DNA of 64,000 bases from Todiramphus chloris collaris (lineage: Eukaryota; Chordata; Aves; Coraciiformes; Alcedinidae), in assembly GCA_025345505.1 (NCBI GenBank), contig JANVCC010000270.1:372531-436530 (forward strand), in the 5' to 3' direction. The translations under genes were made by a program, and so were the position numbers. Each line of letters starts with the position of its first letter. Within the stretch, counting starts at the first letter, position 1. Below, in pieces: positions 47,154-61,300 of the stretch. Below the pieces are notes generated by a model. That model did no database searches. It was not told the origin of the DNA and saw only the letters and a list, made by a program, of their open reading frames with translations.

Positions 47154-50100
47154 CTGGGTTTGCTTGATTCACAAAGTGACAGCAAAGTATTGCACCAAAT
47201 AGATGTATTCTTTCATCTACTGCTGTAAGATACGTCAAGTTTTAGAAGCATCTCAAATGACCTCAGGAAATAGCATTAGAGCTGGTCAAGGGTTTTTTTT
47301 AATTCCGAAAGTAATTTCATTTTGCTGAAAAGCATTTTTCAGTTAGTAATCAAAAATGCTAATTCCCCCCTCAACAACTGAAATCTCTATTTTAAAGTAT
47401 GAAGCAAAACACCCAGCAAGGTAGGCCAGAATCTGTTAATAAAGTCTGACCAATTGGCTACATCTTGCTCTGCACCTTGAAGCTTTCTGAACTTAATGTT
47501 TTAGGAGAAATGAAATCTTTGACTCGGAACAATTAGGGTTTACAAAGCATATAAATTACAGCAGGAATGCCTCTAATCACTCATTTACCTTCTAAAATGC
47601 CTCAAGGATTTTGGATTAGAAGAGAATCATGGCAAAGATTAGGATGTATTTTAGAAGCAAATAGATATAGAGAAACCTTTTTTAATTATTTTTTTTTCCT
47701 CTGCTGGTGGTTTTTTTTGTGTCTTAAGAAAAACAGGTTTTAGGCATGTGGTGTGTAAGCAAAAAGCTTTTTTGGGGAAACAGGAGTTTTTAACAGCGAA
47801 ACAGGCACATGGAAACCTGGTAAAAGAAAGCTGGAGGAGTAGATGAGTTAAAGCTAGGTGGATCACGAGATGAAGTAAATTCCTTAGCTGTGTTATGGTT
47901 CTGTGCAGCTTTTGATTCTCTCCAGAATTCTAGAGCTCCTCAAAAGTAAGGAATTGATTTTACCATTATCTTCACTTGAGCTGTGTAGGTTGTTCCCCTT
48001 TAAAAAATAAGATCATTCCTTTATATCTCTCTTGTCAGCTTCTCTGCTCTCTATTTATATCCATACAAGGGCTAATTAGATTCTGGAAGTATCAGATGAC
48101 AAAGAGGTAAAACTTGGTAGAATGATGTTTTTCATCCCTCCATCTGGTCAGGTGAGGAGATGTTGGAACTGTTTGGCTGGAGGAAATCATTTAAAATGAG
48201 GAATCAGTTGGTTAAACAAAGGTATATCTGTACTGAGTATTCAAACTTCTGTGTCTGTTTGCAGGGTATTGTGATTCTTTCTCAGTTTCTTGGTAAGTTT
48301 TTCAGTGTTCTTAAAGATAGCCCTGCAGCACCGTGCTTGTGAAGGAATCTCTCACTGCAGCTGCTGTTGTAGTTTCTGCAAACGTCAAGAGGGAGGAAAC
48401 AGGCGAGCAGCACAGAGGAACGCAGCCTAGATTGGACTAAAAGTTGCCTGTTGAGCTTAGAAATTCTGGAAAGCTGCCCAGATGCAGGAGAGAACTAGAA
48501 TGTTTGCTTGAATTCTTACTGCTGAGCAGTGGGGACAAAAAGTACTGGAATGTTGGTCCTCCTTGGTCATGTTCATGGGTAGCAGGGGTTGGGGGGTTGT
48601 CTTCAGTCGTTTTAATGTTTTTGGTGATCAGTGGGTTGGGTTTTTTTCCTATTTATGATATAGATGGGAGATGAAAAGTTTTTTTGGTTTGGTTTTTTTT
48701 TTTCTGCAGCTTAATTTTAGCTAGCTGTGGTTCAGAATGCATGCGTGCTTGTAGGGTTATGACATGCTAGAGACATCTGTGTCACACAGCTCCCTGCCTG
48801 ACCATCCCCCTTCTATCCAAAAAGTGAAGGACATCACTGCTTTTGCTGTTAAAATTATTCTCAGGAAGCATCCCTAAAACTGGGCTTGAAAACACGTGAC
48901 TGTGTTAAAAGACGCCGGTGTTATGAAGATGCCTTTCGTCATCTTTGTTTACAGTGTTTGTATAATCTTTTCTTACAGTAAAGACCCAGTAGAAGTGTTT
49001 TTAAAGTAGGCATTTTGGAAAACATTTCCAGTGATTCAGCTCACAACTGACTCTTTGCAGGAAAGATCTGTTGTGTTGTGCTATAGGGGAAAAAAAAACC
49101 AAAAAGGAGAAAAAAAAGATGTCAAGTTTTCTCTTGAAGTTGCGAGCAAAATGGTACTGTGGAGTGAGAGCTGTGCTCGTGTCCTGTGAGATGTAGTGGC
49201 CACATTCAGGGCTTCGACTGGCCGTGGGACAGTGAAATAGATTTGTTCCTTCAGACCCCAGCCTGGGTCTCTGAGACGTGGATGGTCCATTTTAGTGGCA
49301 GAACTTCCATACAACATGAAGCCTAAGCCAGGATTCCCCAGGACTTCGGGAGCAGTTGCAGCTCTGTGTGGGTGTCACTACGCCGGCTGTTCGCTCGGTC
49401 TTTGAGGAAGTGCAGCGTGCCTCTGGGGCACTGCAGCTTTCAGGCACAGATTGTCTCTTTGAAGAGCCAGACCTTCCGTAGCTACGGCCACATAAACCCT
49501 GTGTAGGTGTGGGAGCGGGGAGTCGATGTAACATTTTTCACCTCAGATTTGTTAATTGTGCCGTGGGATAGTGGCATTTAGGTGTTCTGCCAAGGAGATG
49601 CAACACACATCGAGGCTAGGGCAGTCTCCAAGTCCATCTGCCAATGGTAGGTCTCAGGTGTGGATTCAGAGATGCTTCCAGATTGAGGAGCTGGCAGCGT
49701 GCAACCAGAACAGCCTGTTCAAAGCAGCACTTGGTGGCTGCTTCTACTTAGGACTGGAAATTGGGAGAAATCCTGATACTCATCCCTCACTGACAGATGA
49801 GAGGTGTGACCTTCTGCGTTGTTGATGGATAACTGACACTGGTGGGATGATAAGACCGTGTAATCAGCGTGAGTGCTTTGATGAGATGTGCAGCCCCAGT
49901 CCACCAAGAAGGAAAGCGTCTGAGTGTAGCTCCCCAGGCTGCTGGGCTCAAAGCGCTTGAGGATCTGCTGCATTCTCCCTTTGTCCAATATTCCTGCATT
50001 ACCTTTGAAAAAAGCTGGGAAAGAAGGTCAGCTTCAGTCTGCTGACTGTGTTAGCTGCCTCAAAAACGAATGTGAGCTCAGAAACTGAGGGTGTCGCTGG

Positions 50101-50680
50101 GAGTGTGGGTTTTTCCCCCATTGTTTTACATTACTTCTTATCTAGGATTCTGAACTTTACAAAAAGTTTCTAAAATCAGTAGGTTCTTTTCTGTTGAGCA
50201 TAAGGCATATTTGTGCCTCATGGTTTACGTCACTTTAAATAATTCATTTCTGCCACAGTCAGCATAAAAGGTTTCTGCTGGAATAACAGAAACCAGAATT
50301 TGGGCCCACAGCTTGCACAGGCATTTGTGCAATTCTGTGACAGTTTCTTATTTGCCTACAGCAGAAGAATGAATCAAGAATTAATTAGCACATCAGGAGA
50401 TTCTCACCCCAGCTTCCTGTCTTTTGTATTTCATTATTATCCCCGCCTCCCAGGCTGGTGTTCCTGGGCATGTAACAATGTGCAGCCCTGGCCTGCTGAG
50501 GCCGATGGGAAATAGTCCTTCGTTTGCTGCTCTCGTTCCGCACTTTGCGTTCGACTTGTGGGTCTGGTGCCAAAGTGCCAGCAGTTGCCTGTCTTTGGGA
50601 AGAAGCAACCATCACGGGTTTTCCTCGTGGCTTTTACCTGAAGTCATAATTTGGGCTAGGTCTGCAGAAAGATATGCAGA
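47154..50680. other. Gene-free stretch
   Basis: AT-rich to about 49130, containing T/G low-complexity at 48677-48706 (TTTTTTTGGTTTGG then T13) and A-rich low-complexity at 49087-49120. More mixed afterwards. No exon recognised. Confidence 0.5.
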
Positions 50681-51480
50681 TTGCTGCACGCCTTTTGGCA
50701 AGCTTGGCTCGAAATCCATATTTGTAACGAAGCCGAAATGCAGAGGGCATCTGGGAGCTCGCTGCAGACGCTTCTCACGTCTCCGTGGGCACAGTGGGTG
50801 CAGCAGGTGCCAGCTGGGTCGCCTGCTCCAGCCTCCCCTGCACAAGCACCTCCGGAGCCCGGCTGGGGAGGCGTTCAGCAGCACGTGTAGGAGCGTGGTG
50901 CTGGTAGCCCGTGGAAACCGGGCACCTGCTTGCCCTTTTACCTTAGAAAACTTCTCTCATAAGTTTTGAGTCATGGTGAAGTCTCGTAAGGGAGAACGAT
51001 TAAGCAGAGCGAGGTCGAGTGGAAAAAAGGCAAGAAGCACCCTGAGTGGTTAGGGCGAGAGCACGTCCTCCTGCCCGAGCTTGCTGACGCGAGGAAAAAC
51101 CGTCTGGGGAAAGCACCACTCTTGGATACCTGTCTGTTACCAGAAGGTACCCACGGCACGTCAGCTGCTCTGCAGCGACTGCCTCGTGCAGGGCCTTTTA
51201 GCCGTGCCGGAGGCCAGGGAGCACTTTCTGCACGGCTTTGCATGCGTGTGCTGTCGCCAGGGTGAGCCGTGGAGCCGTGCCCCGTTTGTTCCTGCTCCTG
51301 CCTCCCCGTGCAGCATTACGGACCTTGCCAACCTGAGCTTGTCCCCTCCCGGGTGTCTCGTGCTTGCTGGTGCTCAGCTGCGTCCTTCGGAAGCGTGCAT
51401 GGCGGCAGCCGAGTCGTGCTTTCAGTTGGGTGGCATCTTTCGAAGCGCCTCCTCTCCTGGCACTGAGCTCTTCCTGATCA
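50681..51480. other. Broad GC/CpG-enriched patch, no gene recognised
   Basis: CpGs are frequent through this 800-base patch and open frames of 90-180 codons occur on both strands (for example 50424-50969 + and 51081-51551 +). Their products are cysteine/serine/proline-rich and mutually overlapping, which is what GC-rich non-coding DNA gives. No domain is seen. Confidence 0.4.
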
Positions 51481-52320
51481 CTCACCAGCTCAGAACCAGG
51501 GGAGCAGTGCTCCTTAGAGCTGCCCTTTTTATTTTTTTCTGTGACACATAAATAGCACTTTTTGAGTGCTCACAACCTGATGAACTTTTGCAGCACATCA
51601 GGCAGACGTGTATGATCTCCTGTGCTTTACAGTCTTCTGGCTGGTCCTCCCGGGCCTCCGAGAGGTTCCTGACTTCTCCCTTCTGGCCATAACATGCTCT
51701 CTGACATCACTGCGTCCTCTTAATCCTGGCTGTGTTCACTCAAGGCAGAGTTGCGTTTCAGCAGTGCTTTGTGTGGTCTCCGTGTCCTTTATTACACATT
51801 CTTGTGTACAGACCCTTCCTGGGATGAAGGTTCTCAGCGTGTCGATGTGTCAGGCTATTAATGACCCTGAGAATTGATCTGAAAAGCAAGGGGGGGAAAA
51901 GGGACTGTGCCAGACTGTGCATTCTCAGGGGTGAAGTGAGTGAAAGGCACTGAGGAGCTGCAGGCTGATGCCGAATGGCTTGACAACCTTCTGAAAGTTA
52001 ATTTTCTTTCACAGTTATTTTATAAAGAAAGCAAGACATCTGATTTTAAAATATTAATTTTTTTTAAGCTATATAAAGGAATTGAGTTCTCTCCAACTGA
52101 AAATGACTGCTCCTTTCCTGAGCTGCAGTGATTCTCCAGGATCTGGTTACAGTCTGCTTAAACTCAGCAGCACTTAAATCAAAGTGATATTTAGATTCTT
52201 TGAGCCAGACTCTCCTTTCAGGCCGATAAACATCTAAAGTAACCACAGATTTACACCTTGGTAAACCCAGGACTTCTAGGGGGCTACTTTGGACTTGCAC
52301 CACTCCAAGTGCGAAAAGAA
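51481..52320. other. Gene-free stretch
   Basis: Includes a small hairpin AGCACT-TTTTG-AGTGCT at 51554-51570. Nothing else recognised. Confidence 0.45.
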
Positions 52321-52560
52321 TGTGGCAATAAATGATGACAATAAAAATGCTTTATTAAGCTGTTGTGAGTGCATTGAAGTCATAATAAGCACATCTATTT
52401 ACATTAGCATCCATTAAAACGTAACGCACGCATTAGCTAATAAAAAATCAGGTTTAATGCAGATGCCAGGCTGTGACACTGTTGAACTCTTGAATTCTAT
52501 CAGCTCTGTGAAATAGGTCCCATTTAACAGAGCTCTGCCTCTCATGGTTTGGGTGGTAAG
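52321..52560. promoter_or_regulatory. AT-rich block with homeodomain-type cores (candidate conserved element)
   Basis: Dense in TAAT/ATTA cores: TTTATTAAG, CATTAGC, CATTAAAAC, a perfect TTAGCTAA palindrome at 52433-52440, and TTTAATGC, followed by a non-repetitive stretch ending in AACAGAGCTCTG. It contains almost no simple repeat and no open frame. Its texture is the most enhancer-like of the AT-rich blocks in the window; this is an impression, as conservation cannot be tested here. Confidence 0.22.
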
Positions 52561-55330
52561 CAGGAGCTAACAAGTTACCTCTCCCCATTTTCCCATCCTA
52601 AGCTGTGCTGAGAAACGTTCGGTTTGTGCCGAGGTGGCAGCAGCAGGACCTGCGGTCTCGCTATGATGGCCCAGGAGGCCAAGTGGTGCCTGGCCTGTTC
52701 ACACAAGCCAGCCGTGTCATTTCTCATCTTCTTTATTTATTGTGGCACAAACGCGCTATCAGTGCTTGAGTAATCATGATGAAACTACACGAATGAGTAA
52801 AGCGATTGGGATTTGGAATTTTTATGTTGCCTCAGATGGTTTTGACTTAGGCGGTACCAAACCTGACTTTACTCTTCCATTTCCAGTATATGCATTTTAC
52901 CAAAGCTCTTGCTTAGTGTAATCACTATTTTATATCATTGCACAGTAATAGCTGTCTAATATACAGTAAATTATTGTAGATCTCTTCCTCTAATTTGTTT
53001 GCTGAGAGGAAACAGACCATTTTTTGGGAGAGAAATGAAGCAGCATTTCTCAGAAGGCAGTGCGTGCAGATGACCAGGCTCCGATTAGCAGAGGAAACAT
53101 CAGAAGATGCAGAGACACCTCCCAAGCTCCTGCGGTCACCCTTTTGGTTTGCCCACCCCATCCCTTCGTGTCTCCACGCCAGACCATTGCCCAGGCTGCA
53201 GCTGCTCGCTGTGCAGACTCTGGAAAAAAGGCAAAAATTGTGTCGTGCTGGGAGGAGAGGCTGTGAGCGTCGAGAGGAGGCTGCCCCAGGGTCGAGGCTG
53301 GGCTGCCGCGGTGCCCAGGCCACCGGCAAAAGTGCTGCAGCTGGAGCTTAGCTCCACTGGCAGCAGGGAAAGAGGAACTGGGAACAGCACCCGGATTCCT
53401 TTTCTGTATCTGTGCAAAGAGCTGGGGGCAGTGTGTTTGCCAGCACAGCTCACACCTGCTCGTCGGTGTGCTCCTTCTCGCTGGCTCCTGGCGAGTCCCT
53501 GGCTCGTGGGGTCTCCGGCCAGGGCCGTCCTCGCCCCTGCCCAGGCTGCCTCGCTCTCTGTCCGAGGCACACGAGCCATCGCCGGCCTTCCAACAAGCCT
53601 GTGTTTTGCAGACTTATTTTTTTAAACACTTACGCTGTAATGATTTGAAAGCTTTTGCTTTTTAAGGAGTGAATTTGGCACGGTGGATGTTATTAAATGT
53701 AATTTCAGCTTGCGTTACAGATACTTGATGGAGGTCTCCAGAGAAAGCCTTGCAGACTGTGTGAGAAATTTTCCTTTAAGAAGAACATTGCAAAGATATT
53801 AAAAAGTTAAAGTGAAAAACCACTGCATACTGCCTCAATGCACAACCGCTATATACACAGAGCTGACGGTATAATTAAAAGAAAAATGGAATGCTGTGTT
53901 TATGCCTTTCTTTTGTTCTGAAATAAGCATCCGCTAACAGGAAATATTCCATTTCAAAAATTTTTTTTTCGCAGCTAACCATTTTGTAGAATAGCTTTCT
54001 TGTCATCAGAATTTTTATTTTTAATAAGATTTTTATGGGGAAAAGCATCACCAGAATGAGGTTATTACTTTTATCTTAAAAGAAAAACTCCATTACAAGC
54101 CAGGGAGAAAGTATTTTCACCAGCTGTAAATATTTCATTTCCAAGCGTCCCAGAGTACAAAAACTGCACGTGGAAGAGGGATAAGAAACTGCTGAAGAAA
54201 CAATGAAAGCTGCGATTTTTAGGAGGGGGGAAGTAGCAACTTTTTGCTAATTAAATAGCCAGTGCATTGTTTGCTTCCCCCATTCCTGTCCAGTTGATGT
54301 GCACCGTGATGTCCCACAGGGCCAGGGCTGGGCAGCGCTTTGCCGTGGGCATCTTCCCGTCCTCCTCCTGGTTTGTGTGGCAGAACCTGCCGCCACCCGA
54401 GGCTGTGGCGGGAGTGATGCAGCAGCTGCACAGAAAAAAAAAAAGCACTTTCCCTGTGTAAAATTGCTGGAAAAGGATGAAAGTTCAGGGCCCTCAGCAT
54501 TTTGCAAAGGTTTGGACCCTTAATACAAATACAAGAGTTATGGGATTAAAAGCAGGATAACTAATATAGGGGATAAAAGAGAATGGGGGAAGGAACAGGA
54601 GGAGAAGGAGTCAGAGAAGCTAATTTTTAATCACCTTCTTCTTCCTGTGTGTGTTTTGGGGGTTTTTTTATTATTTTTTTGCCTCCTGTGTAAAAAAAGT
54701 GCCATCACTGCATTAAAGCACTGAGAAAATTGCTGACCAGTCAAGCCCCAAGATTAATACCACACCGCATATAGGGTTACATAAACTGAGGTGGTTTTTT
54801 CCTTAAATCCAAAGATTGTTCACTCACAGCTCGCGTGGTATAATCAGAAGTGAACGCAGGAAAAGGGTCCATGGGATCAGTTCAGCCCTCAGTGCGGCTG
54901 TTACTGCCAGAGAGGCGGGGGGAAGTCAGGACCATGGCGTGGCAGGAGAATAGAAGCCCCTCTGTTCTGAGATGGACTTATCCCATGGTTAGCAGCTGGA
55001 ATTTATGTGAAGTCTTATTAAATAAAACAGCAGTAACCAGTCACCTACTGATGCAATATACTTGAAGGTACAGTACCTGAATTTTTCCAGAAGCACTTGA
55101 CCTCTCTGCTGCTTCTGCATCTCTCTGTGTTTTCTCTTGCTCGTATGTGACAGTTTTGGGCCTTCTAGTAAACTTTTATTCTTGTTTTTATTACAACTTA
55201 GGATCACAATAATTCAAGGTTTTGAGTTATACGATTGCAGTTTTGTTGAAAGAAGATTAAGATGTGCCCAGGGAACCTCTATTAAATGCAAAAGCATTTA
55301 GTGTTAGGTTTTATTAAGTTGATTTTTATG
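52561..55330. other. Gene-free stretch with GC-rich patch
   Basis: 53250-53590 is CpG-enriched and carries long frames on both strands (172 codons + at 53107-53625 and 147 codons - at 53136-53579) that mirror each other, so composition is the likely cause. A purine-rich run lies at 54570-54618 and G/T and A homopolymers at 54432-54700. No exon recognised. Confidence 0.45.
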
Positions 55331-55376
55331 CACATACATACTTGTTTATACACATACATATTTAAATGTGTACATA
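55331..55376 (+). repeat. Short CACATACATA direct repeat
   Basis: CACATACATA occurs at 55331-55340 and again at 55351-55360, exactly 20 bases apart, followed by the imperfect complement AAATGTGTACAT. It is a degenerate alternating CA/TA tract. Confidence 0.7.
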
Positions 55377-58300
55377 CTTTTCTTTTGCCTAAGGAACGTC
55401 TCTAGGTGGTGGGTAGAACATCTGGAACAGTTGTGTAGAACAGAAGTGTGAATGGAAACAATACTGGACTTACATAATAGCACAGGATATTTCATTAAAA
55501 CAATTCCAGCATATTTATAGTTGGCAAATTACAACACTTAAAGAACTGACCTCCATATGGGAGCACTTAGTCCTTTGAAATATTATATTATTTTTAATTG
55601 TGTCTCATTCAGTGAAGGGATTATAATTTTGAAGGCGGTGGGTCACAGCACACCAAACCACTACACAGCCAGCAGAGAAATCCCTGGAATATTGATGTAT
55701 CCCCTGGTGACAGCAATTTTGGTATTTTGTAGTTTATTAGGCTCACACAGGAGGTGCAGAGACTGGGCTGTTTGTCAAAGCTGGGAGGAGAACTCTGCAG
55801 AGTGGCTGCCCTCACTGCACCTAGCCCTGAAGCAGCACCTCTTGCTGCAGGACCTCCAGGAGCTTTAGAGCTGGACTTCTCCAACAGAAAAGGTGATGTG
55901 GTTTTGGTTTAATGCCTGTGGAATGAGAAACCTCCTGGCCAACCCCTCCGTGGCCCTGCCAGAATATCAACCTAGGGAGTTTTTTCTGAGATGCTTTGTA
56001 GAGGTGTCAGCCATGGAGAGAGGTGGGCTGCTCCAGAACGGTGCCTCAAACCTGAGTGTACATAGGTCAGCTGGAAGGGGAAATGGTCGTTACGGCTGCC
56101 ACCCTGGCTTGGATCGTGGTATGAAAAAAAGGCAGAAACCTCAGACGGGTCACTCCGTGTCACAGCCTGCTGCTGCCTGCCCGCTGTCTGCCACCCCCAC
56201 CAGCCACGGGCCGGCAGGGAGGGTGGACATCTCCGCGGCCAGGAGTGGCCACGCTGCTGCACTACCTGTGCACGAACACAGAGCAACAGAGAAAAGCTTT
56301 TCACCTGTCTCGAGGGTGCACTGGGCTTAGGGTGACAGAGCTTAGTCTGGGGGAGAGGATGAGTTCCAGGCGTGCGAACAGAAAGCGATGAAAGAGCAGA
56401 GTGGCACAGAGTACCAGTTCTTGCTCTTTTCGCCTGCTGGGTGTATGTCTGAGCACGCTGTTGAGCAGATGGATTAAAAGCCCGTGATGAGCGTGTCACC
56501 TCATGGCGAAAGGCTGGTCAAGCCCCAGATGGCTGCCCAGCCCGGCCAGGACCTGCCGCGCAGGAGCCAGCTGATGCTCGCGCACTCGCGCTCTCATTCG
56601 CCCTCGCCTTTAGTACCGACAGGCCGAGTCTCTGGCGGCTCTGCTGAGGAAAGATGAGGAAAGGCTCGGGAAGCACTTTGTGCTTTACTTTCTGTTGTCA
56701 GGCCCGGAGGCCGTGGGGCTGGTAAAGGCGCATTGTTTGCGGCCCGGGCTGGCTCGCAGCAGGCAGCCCTGATAAGCTGCGCCTGCCCCGCACAGAATGT
56801 TATCTGAACAGCAGAGGGGTTATTTCTGTGTAAATAAGGAAAGGGATTGATACAGGCCTGTTGAAGCAAGTGACTATTGTTAAAATAAATGTTTTCTCCC
56901 TTGGGGGAAAACTGGACATCCATTTTCTGGTATGGCAGATTAAACTCCATCTGAAGTACAAGCTCGTGCATTGCTGCCGCCGTCGCTCCCCCCGGCGTGC
57001 CCGGGAGGTGACAGTGGTGTGTGGCGTGGCTGGGGAGCCCCTGCTGCCTCTCGTCTCAAGTTCCCTCTCTGTTTCACATTTTTCAGTAGAGGCCACGTAC
57101 CATCCACATCTCACAGGTTACAGTTTATTTATTTCAGAAACCATTTAAAGATTCTGATTTGAAAAAGAAAGAACAGCCCTAACCTTTTCTCAGTCACAAC
57201 TTGTGCCTCTGCTTCAGAAGATTCTTCCATCGCTGTCTCCGTCTCCATTAGTAAGTAATACTATTTCCCCATCCTGCATGTTCTTGGCGTTCTTGTGGCA
57301 CATCCAACCAAGCAGAGGTAGATCACCATTTTTTTAAGCTCTGTGAATATTAACCTCATGAAGAGCAGCAGGAAAGGTGACTTCACTGTATTCTGTATAT
57401 TAAAAACTTGAAAGTCTCAAGTGCTCGTTTAAGCTGCTAATTAATATTTCTCCTCACAAACCTCACTTTAATCAGATGTTTAACTATTGATGTTAATTTT
57501 GCATCTTTCTCTGAAATGTGATGTTTCATGCTCCTTCCTTCTTCCTCTCCCAGTCACCACAGCCCCCAGACCCATAAGACACCACAAAATAACAGAACTT
57601 TTGTGTTCAGGTGTTTCTTTCTGCACCACGTCACATTCGATTTGTTCCTCGGAGTTCTCCGGACCATGGCCAGGCAGACCCTCCTTTCTCAGTCATGCTT
57701 GTCTATCCTGGCTTCTGGGCTCCTCCTCTGCGCAAGGGTCCCAGGAGACAGGCTGGGGAGGAAGGTGGGTGTAGGTGTGTGGTTTTAGGGATCAGGAGGA
57801 GAAGGGAAACCCACCGTCTCACACAAGCCCGGGGCCAGCAGCAATGGCAGCTCCTAAGCTGCAGTGCCACGGTGGCATCGGGAGGCTGTTCTGGATGTCT
57901 CTGTTCACGTGGCTGGGTTTCGTACGATGCAGCGCTGCTGGGGCGCGCGTGCTGGGCATGCTGGCGTTGGCTGAGAGTTCTCACAAGTGCCTGCAGCCTG
58001 CAGGTGACTTTCCAGTTTCACATCGGGGCGTGAGGGTGTCTTTAAGAATCATTTCAGCCAGGCCTGCATCTTTTCTCTGTTGTGGAATCATGTTATGTTA
58101 GCCTGGTTCAGCATAACAGCAGCATGGGAACTGTTGACAAGGAAGCAGGGGAAAAGTGCAGAGTATTGGCAGCCTGTCTAAAAGCAATCTGAACGCTGCT
58201 TCAACTTCGGTCCTTTTTAATTTTTACTGAATACAGCATATTTTTTATTTAAGAATCTGCTTTTAAGTTTGCTCTTAATCACACACAGACTGTGAAGCTT

Positions 58301-61300
58301 CAGTTATGTCTTCAGTAACATTGCTGCTGCTGCTTGCAAAACTATTCTTTCCAGGAGAAAAAACATCAGTGGCAAAAGCTACAGGAAAAAACATGGTTTT
58401 CAAAGGCGATTTCTCATTTTCTTGTACACACATCTGATCAGCTTTTAGCACTTTGTTCTAGGTTCCTTCCAGTAAGTTTACTTCTGAGTTCAGGTATTTA
58501 CCATCTAAATTACTGTAATGTCTTTTTGACATCTCAGCTTTAACATCCCAGACTCCTTGCCTTTACTGAAACGTAAATGCGAAGATGCAACTAAAAGGGG
58601 AAAAAAAAAACCCAAACCAAGCTTCTGATACCATGAGAATTATTATTACAATGAAGCCAAGCAGCATTACAGTAATTGTTGGAAGGAATTTTCCCAGCCT
58701 GCTGCCCTTTTCCCATTCCTCCATTCTGCAAAGTCTCCTCCAAAACTGCACTAAGCATTTGTTGTTTGCGGCATCCTCAGCAAACCCTTAAATACAAGAC
58801 TATTTTAAGTTGATGTTTAGTGAGTTTAAGTGCTCAGGAGTGATCTTCACAACTTTGCCAGTTTACAGAGTAGACTTATCAACTTCGATGCTGATAAAGA
58901 TCTGTTTGATTTTGATTTATTCCCATCTTTCAAGCTGTGTAAGTTAGCTGAAGATGGGATAACATTAGGAATTTATTGTGCAGTCTCTCTCCTTCCTGCT
59001 GCCTTTGCAGGACTTGGTCTGCTTTAGTTACACTGGCTGTAACTGCAGATGGTTTTGCTATCAACGTCCTCAGAAGTTACTCATTTGAGTTCAGTTTTGT
59101 ATACAACGGATCACATTCCCCTTTCACTCTTAATTAAATGGTGGATATTCCGTTTAAAACTCAAGGCTTCATTTGCTTCCTTACCTACACTAACACCAGG
59201 TTTCTAGGTCACTGTCACTCCAGATTTTCTTTCCCTTATTCTGCAGGGCTTTTGGACACACAATCTCTATTGAAAAGACACCTTCATTTTTTTCCTGATA
59301 GCATGATAACAGTTTTGGTCATTTGGCTTTCGTAAGATACCTCTCTGTGGAAGGGATCTCGTGGCCATCTACTGGGGAAGCTGCAAAGAACCTGTAGGTC
59401 AGAACTTGCTTAGAATGGTGGTCTATGTGTTGCGCAAGGATGACGTTGGCCAGCGGCTCCTTTGCCACCTCTGCACTGTGCAGAGGAACTGTCAAGCCAG
59501 GAATCAACTCCAGCCAGGCTCAGAGGCAGCTCCTGTGCCACAAAGTCCCCCTTCAGAAGCCCTCAGCATAGGCAGCATCTCTCTTAAATTACACAAAGAG
59601 TAAGGAAGGTGTGTAAGGAGACAGGGCGTAACGTTCCCAAACAGCAAAGAGTGGAACCACGGGTTCCATTTGTCCCTGAGAGAACCAGCCAAGCCCACAG
59701 CGTTACAAGCTCCCTGCACGTCCCGCTCCTCCAGGCCAGTGTTCTGGGGGGCAGGATGGCTGCTTTACAGAGCTGCACCGGATCAGAGCACCGCTGACTC
59801 TCTCGTCCTTCGCAAAATCACTGCCAGTCTCTTTCTGAGCTGAGGTGTTTGTCTCACTGTTGCAGGAAGGGTTGACTCGCCATTTTTGGAGGTGTGCTGA
59901 TGAATCGGTTGCCCTCACTCATTTTCTATTCCTTCGTCAGCAGTATTTCTTCTAAGAGATCTATGTAATTGTCCCTTTCCGTGCCTTGCCTGGTGGATGT
60001 TACGCAGTAATCGCGCACAGAGCTGCTCGTGAAGGCTTCGTTATGTTGAACAGCAGCCGCAGAACAAGAATGCCCTGCGGGACTCCTAGAGCATGGAGCT
60101 GCCTGGCGCTTTCCGGAGGGCTGCGCGCGGGTTGGCAGCGGCTGCCAGTTCCTGTCGTTTATGAGAGCTCGGGCCTGTGTTTAACAGTTAGTGCAGCTCA
60201 TGGAAATTAGAGCTGTCCAGCGTGGCTCATCACCACTGCCTTTAGGACCAAGGTTTGCCTGGGGATGCTCTGGTGGGACAGCGCGGGTCCCTCATACAGA
60301 GGTGAGAGGGAAGAGGGGTCCTGCCTTGGACTTTTGGGTCTCCATGCAACTCGTGCTGGATCCCTGTGCTAGAAACCTCCGTGTGTGCCTCTTGGAGCTG
60401 CAGCACCCAGCGTGGGGCAAAGACGAAAACACTCTGCATGGGAACTGAAAACATTGTGGTATTTATTCCCTTAAGTGTGTACATATCTTTCTGTAAGCTC
60501 AGCTCGTAGAAAGTGTTTGTTTTGGTTTGGTTTTACCGCTGTGAAGGGGTTTAAAAACAAAAGCACAAAAGGTAGCAAATTTGCAAGGTAGATGAATAGT
60601 TTTGAGACTAAAATGAGAGTCATTCCTGAAAAGTGGAACGTTTGACAGGTGTGCTCCCTGTAGAAGGTAAACACAGTGGAAAAAGCATCACACTTGGATC
60701 AAGAGCTGCCTTATCTCTGTGCTGGCAGAGATCTCAATAGTCTTCTCAGTCCTGAAGACTTCAGTGAGTTTCAGAAATCTGTCATTGCTGCCGGGTGGAC
60801 TTGTGTCGTACAGGGAAATCGTGAGGGGTTTGGCAGCTGAAGGAAAAGGATGTCAGCCTGCACGCAGTGATTCATCTTGTCTGGGGGAAAGGAAAACCAA
60901 AGCAGTAGGGTTCTAGTCAGAAATTAGTCACTGAGAGACAGCGTTTGATCGGTGGCGCAGCGTTGGGATTTTTGTGTTTTGTTTTCTTACATGAAGTCAT
61001 GTGACTTACTCTCCATCCTTGTTTTCCCTGCCCAAGGGTGTTTCCAGTGGGACACTTGGACTTGTACTAACTAAGTTGATTAGTTCTAATCCTTTACCTT
61101 GCAGATGCAGGAGTTCCACTGTGGATTTGAAACTCCTGGCTGGCGTCAAAGCTGCTCTTCCAGAACAGCTCTGCTGCTCGTGTTTCTTGTTGCGCATTCA
61201 TCTGATGCTACGAGAACACGGACATTTCAAATGACCGGGAAATATTTTTGCACTCTAGAGGTGGGGCCCACACACTTCTGTGGAAGACCGGTTCTGAAGT

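Noticed and set aside
50430..50460. GCCTCCCAGGCTGG resembling primate Alu sequence
   Set aside because: Match is short, and Alu elements do not occur in birds; coincidence in GC-rich DNA.
50424..50969. 181-codon + open frame
   Set aside because: GC-rich patch with long frames also on the opposite strand; no family resemblance.
53107..53625. Mirrored 172-codon (+) and 147-codon (-) open frames
   Set aside because: Long frames on both strands over the same bases are explained by high GC content.
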